DNA of 12,590 bases from Anaerolineales bacterium (GTDB taxonomy: Bacteria; Chloroflexota; Anaerolineae; Anaerolineales; Villigracilaceae), in contig JAEURF010000019.1 of assembly GCA_016789205.1 (NCBI GenBank), positions 1 to 12,590 of the forward strand, in the 5' to 3' direction. Shown here piece by piece: positions 1 to 7,117 of this stretch. The position numbers and the translations under genes are program-made. The notes under the pieces were generated by a model, which made no database searches, had not been told where the DNA came from, and saw nothing but the letters and a program-made list of their open reading frames with translations. Position 1 is the stretch's first letter, and the number at the start of each line of letters is the position of its first letter.

Positions 1-350
1 AAATATGGTGTTTTTGTTTTTTGATTTGCATTTGCTTTCCATTCATAAAACCCATCAGCGAGAATCAAACAACGCTTATATTTGAAACTACCGCGAAACG
101 AAGGTTTTTCTGCAATGGTTTCACCACGTGCGTTGATGAGTTTATTGCCAATGCTCGGGTCTTTAGACCAAGATGGAATCAAACCCCATAGAAAAAAATC
201 AGCTTTGTTTTTTGCGTCATTTGGAATTGCCAACACAGGTTGTGATGGGGCAATGTTGAAGCGCGGTGAAAATTTTTTGGGAAATGTATAGTTTTCAAAC
301 GCCTCATTTAATTCTGACGGGTCAACTGTGAGTGTAAACCTTCCGCACAT
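1..350 (-). CDS. yedK: SRAP-family (YedK/HMCES-type) abasic-site protein, 3' end missing
   Basis: The first 116 codons of an SOS-response-associated peptidase (SRAP) protein run off the left edge of the window. The family uses Cys2, exposed after removal of the initiator Met, to form a thiazolidine crosslink with abasic sites in single-stranded DNA, protecting them during replication. The sequence begins MCGRFTL, the family signature with Cys2. It then has FNIAPSQ (31-37), WGLIPSW (55-61), NARGET (73-78, containing the conserved Asn) and LADGFYEW (97-104, containing the active-site Glu103). The later catalytic His lies beyond the edge. The start is fixed by the obligatory Met-Cys and by a strong Shine-Dalgarno (AGGAGT at 355-360) four bases upstream. 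It is the last minus-strand gene visible, 75 bp downstream of the histidine kinase gene, with a hairpin-forming sequence between. The family is recognised with confidence; whether it shares a transcript with the kinase cannot be seen. Confidence 0.93.
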   Translation of the reverse strand, partial: MCGRFTLTVDPSELNEAFENYTFPKKFSPRFNIAPSQPVLAIPNDAKNKADFFLWGLIPSWSKDPSIGNKLINARGETIAEKPSFRGSFKYKRCLILADGFYEWKANANQKTKTPY

Positions 351-369
351 GATTACTCCTTTGTTTTTA

Positions 370-422
370 TGGAGTCAATGAGCTTGCTCCTTAATAATTC
401 AGCGGCAAGCCACCTGACTCCA
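370..422 (-). repeat. Nested inverted repeat upstream of the SRAP gene
   Basis: An 8-bp perfect inverted repeat (TGGAGTCA at 370-377, TGACTCCA at 415-422) encloses a second 6-bp one (GCTTGC 382-387, GCAAGC 405-410), so the intergenic RNA could fold as a two-tier hairpin with a 17-nt loop. It begins 4 bp after the histidine kinase stop codon and ends 9 bp before the SRAP Shine-Dalgarno. Neither strand has a T-run after the stem, so it does not look like a classical intrinsic terminator. A 5'-leader structure or a processing/rho-dependent site is possible. Confidence 0.5.
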
Positions 423-425
423 AAG

Positions 426-2468
426 TTATGCCAATGTAAAATAAAATGTTGAGCCTTTGCCAAGTTCAGACTCAACCCAAACTTTTCCGCCATGCACTTC
501 GACGATTCGTTTTACAAGTGCTAAGCCAATTCCTGAGCCAGGTGTATCAGCCTTGAGTTTGTTGAACAAGCCAAAGATTCTATCTATAAATTGTGGTTCA
601 ACCCCAATGCCATTATCTTGAACAAAAAACGTTATTGCTTTTTGTGAATCGGTGATTGAACCAATCCGAATTAATGGATTAGGCTGTTCACCCATAAATT
701 TAATCGCATTTTCTATTAAGTTTTGTAATACTTCTACCAATCTAATTTTATCTCCAAATACTTTATGACCTTCATCTACAAACTCAACTTTTACATTTTT
801 TGCTTTGAGGTTGCCATCTACCAACGCCAACGCCTCGCGGACAATTTCTCCGAAACCGATTTCAATTGGGTCATTCATCATTCTGCCGATACGCGATAGT
901 TCTAAAAGGTCTTTGAGCAAATTCTGCATTTTATTGACGGCTTGATGAATACGTTCGAGGTCTTGGTTGAATTTGTCAAAGTTTGCGGCGCGGGCATCTT
1001 TTTCGAGGTAACTTAAAAAGCCAGTGATTGTCACTAAAGGTGATTTCAAATCATGTGAAACGGTATAAGTAAATCTTTCCAGTTCCGTATTTTTGGCTTC
1101 TAATTCTTTGATTAATCTCTCGCGTTCTAATTCTGCATTTTTTCTTTCGGTAATATCGCGGGAAATGCCTGTCGTGCCAACCACTTCGCCAGCAGGATTG
1201 ATGATGGGAGTTTTGACTGTTTCTGCCCAGCGAATTTTCCCATTTTTCATGTTTAATTTCTCTTCAATCCTTTGGCGTTGCTTTGATTCCATAACCTGCT
1301 TATCACCATCGCGATAGAACTCAGCAATTTCTTTTTCGAAAATATCAAGGTCGGTTTTGCCAATGATGGCATTTATATCTAAGTTTATAAAATTAAGGAA
1401 TTCGTCATTTACCGCGATGTAATATCCGTTTTTATCTTTCATCCACGCCATATCTGGAATGTTATTCAAAATCGCATTTTGTCGCAGAATTGTTTCTTTA
1501 AGCATTTCTTCTGCTATTTTTTGCTGAGTGACATCCTGCACAGCCCCTACGATTCCGACCAAACGATTTGCTTTTTCATCCCAAACGGGATGAGCAAACA
1601 CACGTTCCCAACGAATAGAACCATCTTTTGCAAATGTGCGAATCTCTGAATTGACCACATCTTGATTGCGTAACAAAGTCCGCATATCTTCAGCATCTTT
1701 TTCAAGGTCATCTGGATGCATATGCCCGCTCCAGCCGCCTGTAGCAGTGTATTCTTCTTGTGAATAACCGGTCATTTTTTCAAATGCACCGGCTACCCAT
1801 AATAACTTTGCATTGCCTTGTTCATCTACTTCGCTTTCAAAGGTATAGTCTGTGCTGACTTTTGAAATTAATTTTTGTTTTTCATCGCTTTTTCTAACTC
1901 GTTCTAATACTTCATTCAACGTCCGTGCTGATAAATATTGTAAAAGCGCAACCATTGGAAAAATAACAAAGCTGATAACCCAAGTAAATGATGAAGGATT
2001 ATTCTCGGGTTTTTGAATAACTTCAATTCGGCTGAGATACATCATTAAAAAACCAAATGCCAACGATAAAACAGTAACGCCCAAAGCGGGTTTGGGTCCA
2101 AGCAAAAGGCCTGCACTCAAAATGACCAGCAAATAGCCGAAACTATATGCTTCATCTTGTACGCCGGAACCATTCAATGCAATTAAGCTGAAAAATATCC
2201 AAAAAGCAATTACTTGAATAACAGCTGCTACTCGCACAAATCCGCGGTGCAGAATGAAAAGTAAAAAGAAATTTATAAGCGTGCTAATCCCTGCTTGAAT
2301 CCAAGCACGAATCGAAAATTGTGGCTCAATGACCGGTACAACAAGCGCATATAAAAACGTAATTGCAATCAATCCCCATAAAATCATATTTAACAAATAC
2401 GCCTGACGCGTATCTATTTCATTTTCAAAAACAGGAGGCTTCAAAATCTTTTTTAAGATCTCAAACAT
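426..2468 (-). CDS. Membrane-anchored PAS-PAS sensor histidine kinase
   Basis: This is a 680-residue two-component sensor kinase. Residues about 25-180 hold roughly six hydrophobic segments in short-loop pairs, a multi-helix membrane sensor without a large extracellular domain. Two PAS domains follow, at about 205-315 (with GAVQDVT near its end) and 327-440 (ending GISRDITERK). A helical linker leads to the HisKA dimerisation domain with the phospho-acceptor His472 in SHDLKSP. The HATPase domain shows the N box (Asn587 in LIENAIKF), the G1 box DNGIG (618-622) and the G2 box GSGIG (644-648), so it looks catalytically intact. There is no receiver domain and no response-regulator gene in the window, so it is an orphan kinase; the ligand is unknown. 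The start codon lies 3 bp after the selB stop, which suggests co-transcription and perhaps translational coupling. Only a weak purine-rich ribosome site precedes it, inside the end of selB. Confidence 0.92.
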   Translation of the reverse strand: MFEILKKILKPPVFENEIDTRQAYLLNMILWGLIAITFLYALVVPVIEPQFSIRAWIQAGISTLINFFLLFILHRGFVRVAAVIQVIAFWIFFSLIALNGSGVQDEAYSFGYLLVILSAGLLLGPKPALGVTVLSLAFGFLMMYLSRIEVIQKPENNPSSFTWVISFVIFPMVALLQYLSARTLNEVLERVRKSDEKQKLISKVSTDYTFESEVDEQGNAKLLWVAGAFEKMTGYSQEEYTATGGWSGHMHPDDLEKDAEDMRTLLRNQDVVNSEIRTFAKDGSIRWERVFAHPVWDEKANRLVGIVGAVQDVTQQKIAEEMLKETILRQNAILNNIPDMAWMKDKNGYYIAVNDEFLNFINLDINAIIGKTDLDIFEKEIAEFYRDGDKQVMESKQRQRIEEKLNMKNGKIRWAETVKTPIINPAGEVVGTTGISRDITERKNAELERERLIKELEAKNTELERFTYTVSHDLKSPLVTITGFLSYLEKDARAANFDKFNQDLERIHQAVNKMQNLLKDLLELSRIGRMMNDPIEIGFGEIVREALALVDGNLKAKNVKVEFVDEGHKVFGDKIRLVEVLQNLIENAIKFMGEQPNPLIRIGSITDSQKAITFFVQDNGIGVEPQFIDRIFGLFNKLKADTPGSGIGLALVKRIVEVHGGKVWVESELGKGSTFYFTLA

Positions 2469-2471
2469 TTT

Positions 2472-4352
2472 TTACTTTAACTTCCGTGCATCCCCATCAC
2501 GGATTGTGATATTAACTGAATCCAAATATTCCAACAAAGCCTGCGCATATTTTCTAGTGGTCTTAAATATATCACGCGCTTCTGCTAATGTGATTTGGTT
2601 ATTTTGTTTAATATGTTTTTTAATTTTTTCTAACATGTCATCATAATCTTTTTTACGAAAGAGTACATCTTGCGAAACCGCAATAAATTCAGCAGTCTCG
2701 ATTAATGCATTTAAGACCTCTTCACCGACATCGGTTTGACATTCTTTGACGCTGGGCGTGGAATATGGATTCGACTCAAACTTTCGCATCAGATTCTTAA
2801 CAGCGGCTTGTTCTGGCTGTGTAAACTTTATCTCATGTTCAGGCTTGGAGACAGTATCCGTAATTCGTAACTCGTAATTCGTAATTAAAAAATTCAGAAT
2901 TATGTTAAATGTTTTTGCCGCTAGTTTTATTTTATTTTTTAACTCTTCTTTCGGCATTCCACTTCGCAGGCGATATTGTTTATGATAATCATCAACGGTT
3001 TGTAAAATCTTTGATTTTACTTTTTGCAATTCAGAAAATGAAGTCACCAACGACTCTGGTTTTTTGTTTCCTTCTAAAAGAATGATTTGCTGATTTAATA
3101 TTAAATCTTCTAAGGCATTTTCAAACTGTTCAGAATCTAAACGAGATTTAGTTTGAATATCTTTTACAGATGCAACGCCCAAAGCCGATGCGGCTTCGAG
3201 CAAAATATCAACGGGCGAACCATGTGAAAGTGACTCAAGCGATTTCAACACATTTTCGTCAAAGCGTTTGTGTCTGCCTTTGGGTTGATGGTCAACCACG
3301 ATGCCGCCGCCGAGTGTTTCGCTGGGGGAGGGTCTGCGTAAAATATACCTATCACCACGCACAGCCAAAATAGGCTCCCGGAGTTCAAGTTGAATCCAGC
3401 CCTGTTCACCTGCTTTTAGTTCTTCTATACCAAGTAACCGTAAGGTGGCAATGCTTTCACTCGCCCCAACAAAAAACTTGACTTCATCACCGTGTTGAAT
3501 AGATGTACTAATATCTTTCAATAAATTTAATTTTGCATCCATTCGTCGTGTGGCTTGATATTGATTTGGATGAACAAGTACATCACCGCGTTGAATTGAA
3601 TCTATTTCAACTCCTGATACATTGACAGCCGTCCTTGAACCCGGCGATGCTATTTCTTCTTTTTTCTTATGTGTTTGCAATCCGCGAATTCTGCCTTTAA
3701 GTCTGCTTGGCAAAATTTCTATTTCATCTCCCACTTTTAATTCACCATCACTTAATGTGCCTGTAACCACTGTGCCAAACCCACCCATACTGAAGACGCG
3801 GTCAATCGGGAGGCGCGGGCGATTTAAGTTTTGGCGATTTGGTTTGTTTTCTAGTAGAGATTGGAGATTCGTGATTAGAGATTCAATCCCTGTTTTATTT
3901 TTTGCAGAAACTCGGAGGATGGGCGAATCTCTTAAGGTTGTATTGTTGAGGGCTTGGCGAATGTCGAGTTCCAGCAAATCAAGCCAACTTGAGTCTGAGG
4001 CGAGGTCGGTCTTTGTCAAAACGATTAATGCAGATGAAATCCCTAATAAATCTAAAATAGCAAGATGCTCTTTGGTTTGTGGCATGATGCCTTCATCTGC
4101 CGCGATGATTAATAACGCCGCGTCAATGCCTCCGATGCCTGCGAGCATGTTTTCAATAAAATCGCGATGCCCGGGCACATCTACAATGCCGACTTCTTCA
4201 CCGTTTGGAAGGGTGAGCCAACCGAAACCAAGTTCGATGGTCATTTCGCGTGCTTGTTCTTCTTTGAGGCGGTCGGGATGTGTGCCAGTGAGGGCTTCGA
4301 TTAAAGTAGATTTGCCATGGTCCACATGACCTGCTGTGCCGATAACTCGCAT
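2472..4352 (-). CDS. selB: Selenocysteine-specific translation elongation factor SelB
   Basis: SelB (626 residues; family about 610-640) is the GTPase that delivers selenocysteyl-tRNA to UGA codons marked by a SECIS hairpin. G motifs are complete: GHVDHGKS (8-15), DVPGH (58-62), TKTD (113-116) and SAKN (149-152). Translation-factor beta-barrel domains follow (for example RVFSMGGFGTVVTGTL, 185-200). The C-terminal half is winged-helix repeats, ending in the SelB-typical last domain (about 586-626, with EARDIFKTTRKYAQALLEYLD), which in the family binds SECIS RNA. Two short segments, residues 157-166 and 489-498, are encoded by 7-bp tandem repeats and are probably lineage-specific insertions. 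An in-frame ATG-TAA directly precedes the start ATG. No selA, selD, tRNA-Sec or obvious UGA-containing selenoprotein gene is visible, but the gene implies the host uses selenocysteine. The sensor kinase follows after 3 bp. Confidence 0.95.
   Translation of the reverse strand: MRVIGTAGHVDHGKSTLIEALTGTHPDRLKEEQAREMTIELGFGWLTLPNGEEVGIVDVPGHRDFIENMLAGIGGIDAALLIIAADEGIMPQTKEHLAILDLLGISSALIVLTKTDLASDSSWLDLLELDIRQALNNTTLRDSPILRVSAKNKTGIESLITNLQSLLENKPNRQNLNRPRLPIDRVFSMGGFGTVVTGTLSDGELKVGDEIEILPSRLKGRIRGLQTHKKKEEIASPGSRTAVNVSGVEIDSIQRGDVLVHPNQYQATRRMDAKLNLLKDISTSIQHGDEVKFFVGASESIATLRLLGIEELKAGEQGWIQLELREPILAVRGDRYILRRPSPSETLGGGIVVDHQPKGRHKRFDENVLKSLESLSHGSPVDILLEAASALGVASVKDIQTKSRLDSEQFENALEDLILNQQIILLEGNKKPESLVTSFSELQKVKSKILQTVDDYHKQYRLRSGMPKEELKNKIKLAAKTFNIILNFLITNYELRITDTVSKPEHEIKFTQPEQAAVKNLMRKFESNPYSTPSVKECQTDVGEEVLNALIETAEFIAVSQDVLFRKKDYDDMLEKIKKHIKQNNQITLAEARDIFKTTRKYAQALLEYLDSVNITIRDGDARKLK
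2859..2886 (+). repeat. Heptanucleotide tandem array (4 x CGTAATT) inside selB
   Basis: Four consecutive 7-bp units read CGTAATT, CGTAACT, CGTAATT, CGTAATT on the plus strand. On the coding (minus) strand they encode residues 489-498 of SelB (L-I-T-N-Y-E-L-R-I-T), between winged-helix segments. The array length (28 bp) is not a multiple of three, so the frame must have been kept by additional flanking bases. It is of the same class as the other 7-bp arrays in this window. Confidence 0.8.
3857..3884 (+). repeat. Heptanucleotide tandem array (4 x GAGATTN) inside selB
   Basis: Four 7-bp units read GAGATTG, GAGATTC, GTGATTA, GAGATTC on the plus strand. On the coding strand they specify SelB residues 157-166 (E-S-L-I-T-N-L-Q-S-L), at the end of the GTPase domain just after the SAKN motif. 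The copies are less uniform than at 2859-2886, so this may be an older insertion. Confidence 0.65.
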
Positions 4353-4383
4353 TTACATTTTCTTTCTTTGATTAATGTGTATT

Positions 4384-4436
4384 AAAAAAAGTTCTTTCTT
4401 CTTTCCTCTTTCTATAGAAAGAAGAAAGAAGAAAGA
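4384..4436 (-). terminator. Possible intrinsic terminator after the coiled-coil gene
   Basis: On the minus strand a 22-bp stem with no designed loop (arms 4436-4415 and 4414-4393, one G-U pair at 4423/4406) is followed after two bases by seven T residues (4390-4384). It lies 29 bp after the stop codon of the coiled-coil gene and 32 bp before selB, where a terminator would be expected. The stem is very AT-rich and built from repeat units, so termination strength is uncertain; it may be partly read through. Confidence 0.45.
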
Positions 4437-4461
4437 TTGACTGATTACTGAATACTGATTA
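4391..4461. repeat. Composite heptanucleotide repeat: inverted pair plus tandem array
   Basis: The whole stretch can be parsed in 7-bp steps. The left part is GTTCTTT, CTTCTTT, CCTCTTT (4391-4411); the mirror part is TAGAAAG, AAGAAAG, AAGAAAG (4415-4435). The two halves form a near-perfect palindrome centred between 4414 and 4415. A second array follows: CTGATTA, CTGAATA, CTGATTA (4441-4461), stopping four bases short of the coiled-coil gene's stop codon. This fills most of the 113-bp gap between selB and the coiled-coil gene. Confidence 0.75.
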
Positions 4462-4465
4462 CCGT

Positions 4466-5653
4466 TTACTTTTTCGTTTTCTTCCCATGCCCCATAATTC
4501 TTTGATACGAACTCATCCATTCATGAATGACATTCATCATTTCTTGTAATTGTTTTTCAGTGGTATCTGTGGTTTGGTGTAATTGGTCTTGTAATGTTTG
4601 GCTAATATCACTGAAGGAAGAAACGTGTTCTTGATTTTTTTGTACTTCTTTACGAATCTCACGAAATGATTCTTCGGAAGAAAGGCTGTAGCCTGTCCAG
4701 CGTTTTTGGTCATCGGCTTTGAAGGTAATCCATTCTTGTCTTAAGCGGTCTTCTGCAAGCCTCTGCATTTCGGTCACTTCGTTAATGCGCCGTTCAAGTT
4801 TGGTATTAAGTTCCAGATACGTTTCTTGTGCTTTTTTTGCGCCACGCACAGCTTCGTCTAATTTTTGTAATTGTGCTTCCATACCTTCGGCTTCTTTTGC
4901 AAAGGCATTAAATTTTTCTTGCCAATCTTTCCACGCACGGTCACGGTCAACTTGTGCAATCGATTGTTGTTCAAGGAATGCGGTTTGTGCTTGTTTGCGT
5001 TCTTGTTCAGATGCAATTAAATCTGTAAAACGATTTTCAATATTACGAAGGTTATCTGCATTGATTGTGGATTTTTCACGGCTTTCATCTACTCGTTTGC
5101 GAAGTGCAGTTAACTCACCTTGCATATCAGTAATGCGCTTCAAATCATTTTTACGGGTTTCATCTACGGCTCGGATGGTGCGTTGCGCATCTTCATTTGA
5201 GCGTTTGGTTTCATCAATATTTAATTTCAAATCACTCATGTTGTTTAAGATTCGCTGAATCTCATCACCGCGTGCTTTTAATTGCTTTTTGATTTCTGAT
5301 ACATCTGTACTTGTCTTTATGTTTGCCAGCGCTTTGTTGAGTTCGTTTAACTCACTTTGAAATTTTTTCGCAGAATCTTTTTCGTTTTTCGCGCGGGTCT
5401 TTTCGTTTTCTTCAACCAACTTGACAATATCTGTGCGTTGCTTTGTCAGCATGGTTTCAAATTGTTCGATGCGTTTAGCGGCAGGCACCACATCAGTCAT
5501 TTGTTTGCTGAATGTTTTAAGTTGCTTTGAAATTACATTCACCGAAGACTCAAATGAAGCCAAGCGTTCGTTCAAAGCAGAAATTGAATCTTTGGTTTCG
5601 CGTTGTTGTTTATCTAGCCATTCAAGGCGTTTGACAATTTGTTCAAATTCCAT
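4466..5653 (-). CDS. Cytosolic coiled-coil protein of unknown function
   Basis: A 395-residue hydrophilic protein with no signal peptide or membrane segment. Almost the whole length (about 1-380) is heptad-like, rich in Glu, Lys, Gln, Arg and Leu, predicting long parallel coiled coils. It contains a tryptophan-bearing segment (DRAWKDWQEKF, near the middle) and a strongly basic tail ending KKTKK. I do not recognise a named family; the architecture recalls chromosome-segregation or cell-organisation coiled coils only in composition. The start is supported by a good Shine-Dalgarno (GGAG at 5661-5664, seven bases upstream) and a TATAAT box at 5682-5687. It stands alone between the membrane operon upstream and selB downstream, separated from selB by a possible terminator, so a shared role with either is not indicated. 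Confidence 0.8.
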   Translation of the reverse strand: MEFEQIVKRLEWLDKQQRETKDSISALNERLASFESSVNVISKQLKTFSKQMTDVVPAAKRIEQFETMLTKQRTDIVKLVEENEKTRAKNEKDSAKKFQSELNELNKALANIKTSTDVSEIKKQLKARGDEIQRILNNMSDLKLNIDETKRSNEDAQRTIRAVDETRKNDLKRITDMQGELTALRKRVDESREKSTINADNLRNIENRFTDLIASEQERKQAQTAFLEQQSIAQVDRDRAWKDWQEKFNAFAKEAEGMEAQLQKLDEAVRGAKKAQETYLELNTKLERRINEVTEMQRLAEDRLRQEWITFKADDQKRWTGYSLSSEESFREIRKEVQKNQEHVSSFSDISQTLQDQLHQTTDTTEKQLQEMMNVIHEWMSSYQRIMGHGKKTKK

Positions 5654-5681
5654 GTTGTTCTCCAGAATTAACGTCTGTTAA

Positions 5682-5687
5682 ATTATA
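5682..5687 (-). promoter_or_regulatory. -10 box (TATAAT) of the coiled-coil gene
   Basis: A perfect TATAAT on the minus strand lies 28 bp upstream of the start codon, predicting a 5' leader of about 22 nt that contains the GGAG ribosome site. No convincing -35 hexamer is present at 16-18 bp spacing; a 7-bp repeat array (5696-5716) occupies the spacer and -35 zone. Confidence 0.6.
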
Positions 5688-5695
5688 CACTTTTA

Positions 5696-5716
5696 AGAAA
5701 GATGAAAGTAGAAAGA
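5696..5716. repeat. Short heptanucleotide array (3 units)
   Basis: Three 7-bp units, AGAAAGA, TGAAAGT, AGAAAGA, sit between the end of the membrane operon and the coiled-coil gene's -10 box. The units resemble those of the palindrome at 4391-4435 (AAGAAAG). With only three imperfect units in a purine-rich tract this is weaker than the other arrays. Confidence 0.5.
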
Positions 5717-5719
5717 AAA

Positions 5720-7117
5720 TTATTGACCTAAATGCTCAAACAAAGACGGCAGATTGGTGAGCAGAGGTTGTAAGATTTGCGGAAACATGCCTAAGATGAA
5801 GAGCCCGCTCACGCCTATCGCTAACATGAGTATTTGCGTCCAACTTTCATTTAACTCCCAAGCGGATTCGTCATCTGTCATTACAAAGACTGCTAGCGTA
5901 CGCATGGCGGACATCAATAAGCCAAACATTCCCACGAAAATCCAAAATAATGTAACCAATGAATCATTCGTCAAAGATTGCCATAACGCAAGCCTTGATG
6001 GAAAACCTGCTAACAAAGGAAAGCCTGTGATTGATAGGTGTGCAAAAACCAAAGCGGCTGTTGTGATTGGATATTTACGCGCCAGCCCTTGTACATCACT
6101 GAATTGTAAAGAATTGGCTTGACGTTTGAGAATTGAAAGGGCTAACGCCCAAATGGTTAATTCAAGTCCGCGTGGGATGAGTGTTAGAAAAACGAGATTG
6201 ACCATTTCAAGATTTTGTAAACTCATTACCAAAAGCAATAACCCAGCCTGAGCGATAGCCGCATAACCGAGAATCCGCCCGAGGTGACGTTGAAGCGCGG
6301 CAAAAATTCCACCACTGGCAACCATGAATAACCCTGCGAATTGAATCGACCCAACAAATTGCGGTGAATTTCTAAGCCATGTGTAACGGTCTAAAAAGCC
6401 CAATGCAAAAATAGTGGTGAATGTCGGCAATGCCCAAAGCAGAAATCCCGTAGCATAAGGCGAGGCTTCTTCCATTAACATTGGTATCCAGTTATAAAGC
6501 GGAAAGATAGCGAATAAAAATGCAAATCCTAAACTAAGCATAATGCCGGATTGTAAGGTTGTGCCTAAGTCGCTGGGGCTGGCTTCTACGCCGGTCAGCA
6601 TCCAACCTGAAAAAAGAATAAAAGGCATGGCTAACGTTTGGTAAATCAGGAATCGAACAACGCCTCTGCCTGCTTTTTGATATGGTGGCACAAGCAGAGG
6701 AATGACCAGCATCGCCGCGATTTCAAGCAATAGGGCGGCGTATAAAAATGGCTCAACGGCTATTGAGGCTGTTAACAATGCCACAATCATCAAACCTATG
6801 GATACAAAGCGATTGGCTGTGCCGGAGGCTTCAGTACCAAAAAACCACAATGCGGCTAAGCCATAAATGATAGCAAGCAAAGAACCATCGGCGGTGTTAA
6901 GCTCAAAACTGCGACCAAAAAATTGAACTGCCGGTGATATTTTTATTGAAAGTGACCCAAGCAATAAAGCGGTATCAATCGGAATTAGTAAGGCAATTAG
7001 CGCCAATATGGCTGAGACTGTTCCTCCAATCCATGCGGAGAAGCGTTCGCTGGAGAGGAGCATAATCAATGCACCAGTTAGAAAGGGAAGTGCAATCCAT
7101 AAAATCGGAGCACTCAT
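5720..7117 (-). CDS. Divergent NuoM/NuoN/HyfF-like membrane subunit (proton antiporter family)
   Basis: A 465-residue polytopic membrane protein with about 14 hydrophobic helices, of the antiporter-like family found in complex I, group 4 hydrogenases and Mrp. Family landmarks are recognisable: Glu132 in the fifth-helix region (LLLEIAAM), the FPLYNWIP loop (205-211, usually FPFHxWLP), RHLGRILGYAAIAQAG (277-292) and GLARKYPITTAAL (344-356). Key pumping residues are changed by this by-eye alignment: the TM7 lysine position is Trp228, the TM8 lysine position is Gly280, and the TM12 charged position carries Arg375. It is the last gene of a three-gene operon; its ATG overlaps the preceding TGA by four bases. 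No hydrophilic iron-sulfur or NiFe subunits are nearby. Membership of the superfamily is well supported; the partner complex and any ion transport are not. Confidence 0.8.
   Translation of the reverse strand: MSAPILWIALPFLTGALIMLLSSERFSAWIGGTVSAILALIALLIPIDTALLLGSLSIKISPAVQFFGRSFELNTADGSLLAIIYGLAALWFFGTEASGTANRFVSIGLMIVALLTASIAVEPFLYAALLLEIAAMLVIPLLVPPYQKAGRGVVRFLIYQTLAMPFILFSGWMLTGVEASPSDLGTTLQSGIMLSLGFAFLFAIFPLYNWIPMLMEEASPYATGFLLWALPTFTTIFALGFLDRYTWLRNSPQFVGSIQFAGLFMVASGGIFAALQRHLGRILGYAAIAQAGLLLLVMSLQNLEMVNLVFLTLIPRGLELTIWALALSILKRQANSLQFSDVQGLARKYPITTAALVFAHLSITGFPLLAGFPSRLALWQSLTNDSLVTLFWIFVGMFGLLMSAMRTLAVFVMTDDESAWELNESWTQILMLAIGVSGLFILGMFPQILQPLLTNLPSLFEHLGQ

Noticed and set aside
82..291. 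69-codon plus-strand open frame
   Set aside because: It lies antisense inside the SRAP gene, which has clear family motifs; no ribosome site or recognisable product.
370..422. Intrinsic terminator of the histidine kinase gene
   Set aside because: The stem is followed by an A-rich, not T-rich, stretch on the transcribed strand.
3622..4329. 235-codon plus-strand open frame opposite selB
   Set aside because: Antisense to the highly conserved SelB GTPase domain; its composition is the mirror of that gene and no domain is seen.
4391..4461. CRISPR-like repeat array
   Set aside because: Units are 7 bp without spacers; this is a simple tandem repeat and palindrome.
4719..5258. 179-codon plus-strand open frame
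   Set aside because: Antisense to the coiled-coil gene; Ser/Cys/Phe-rich composition is typical of a shadow of Glu/Lys-rich codons.
2472..5653. A selenoprotein gene or SECIS near selB
   Set aside because: No in-frame UGA inside a conserved reading frame followed by a hairpin was found; the hairpin at 4393-4436 is AT-rich and follows a normal stop.
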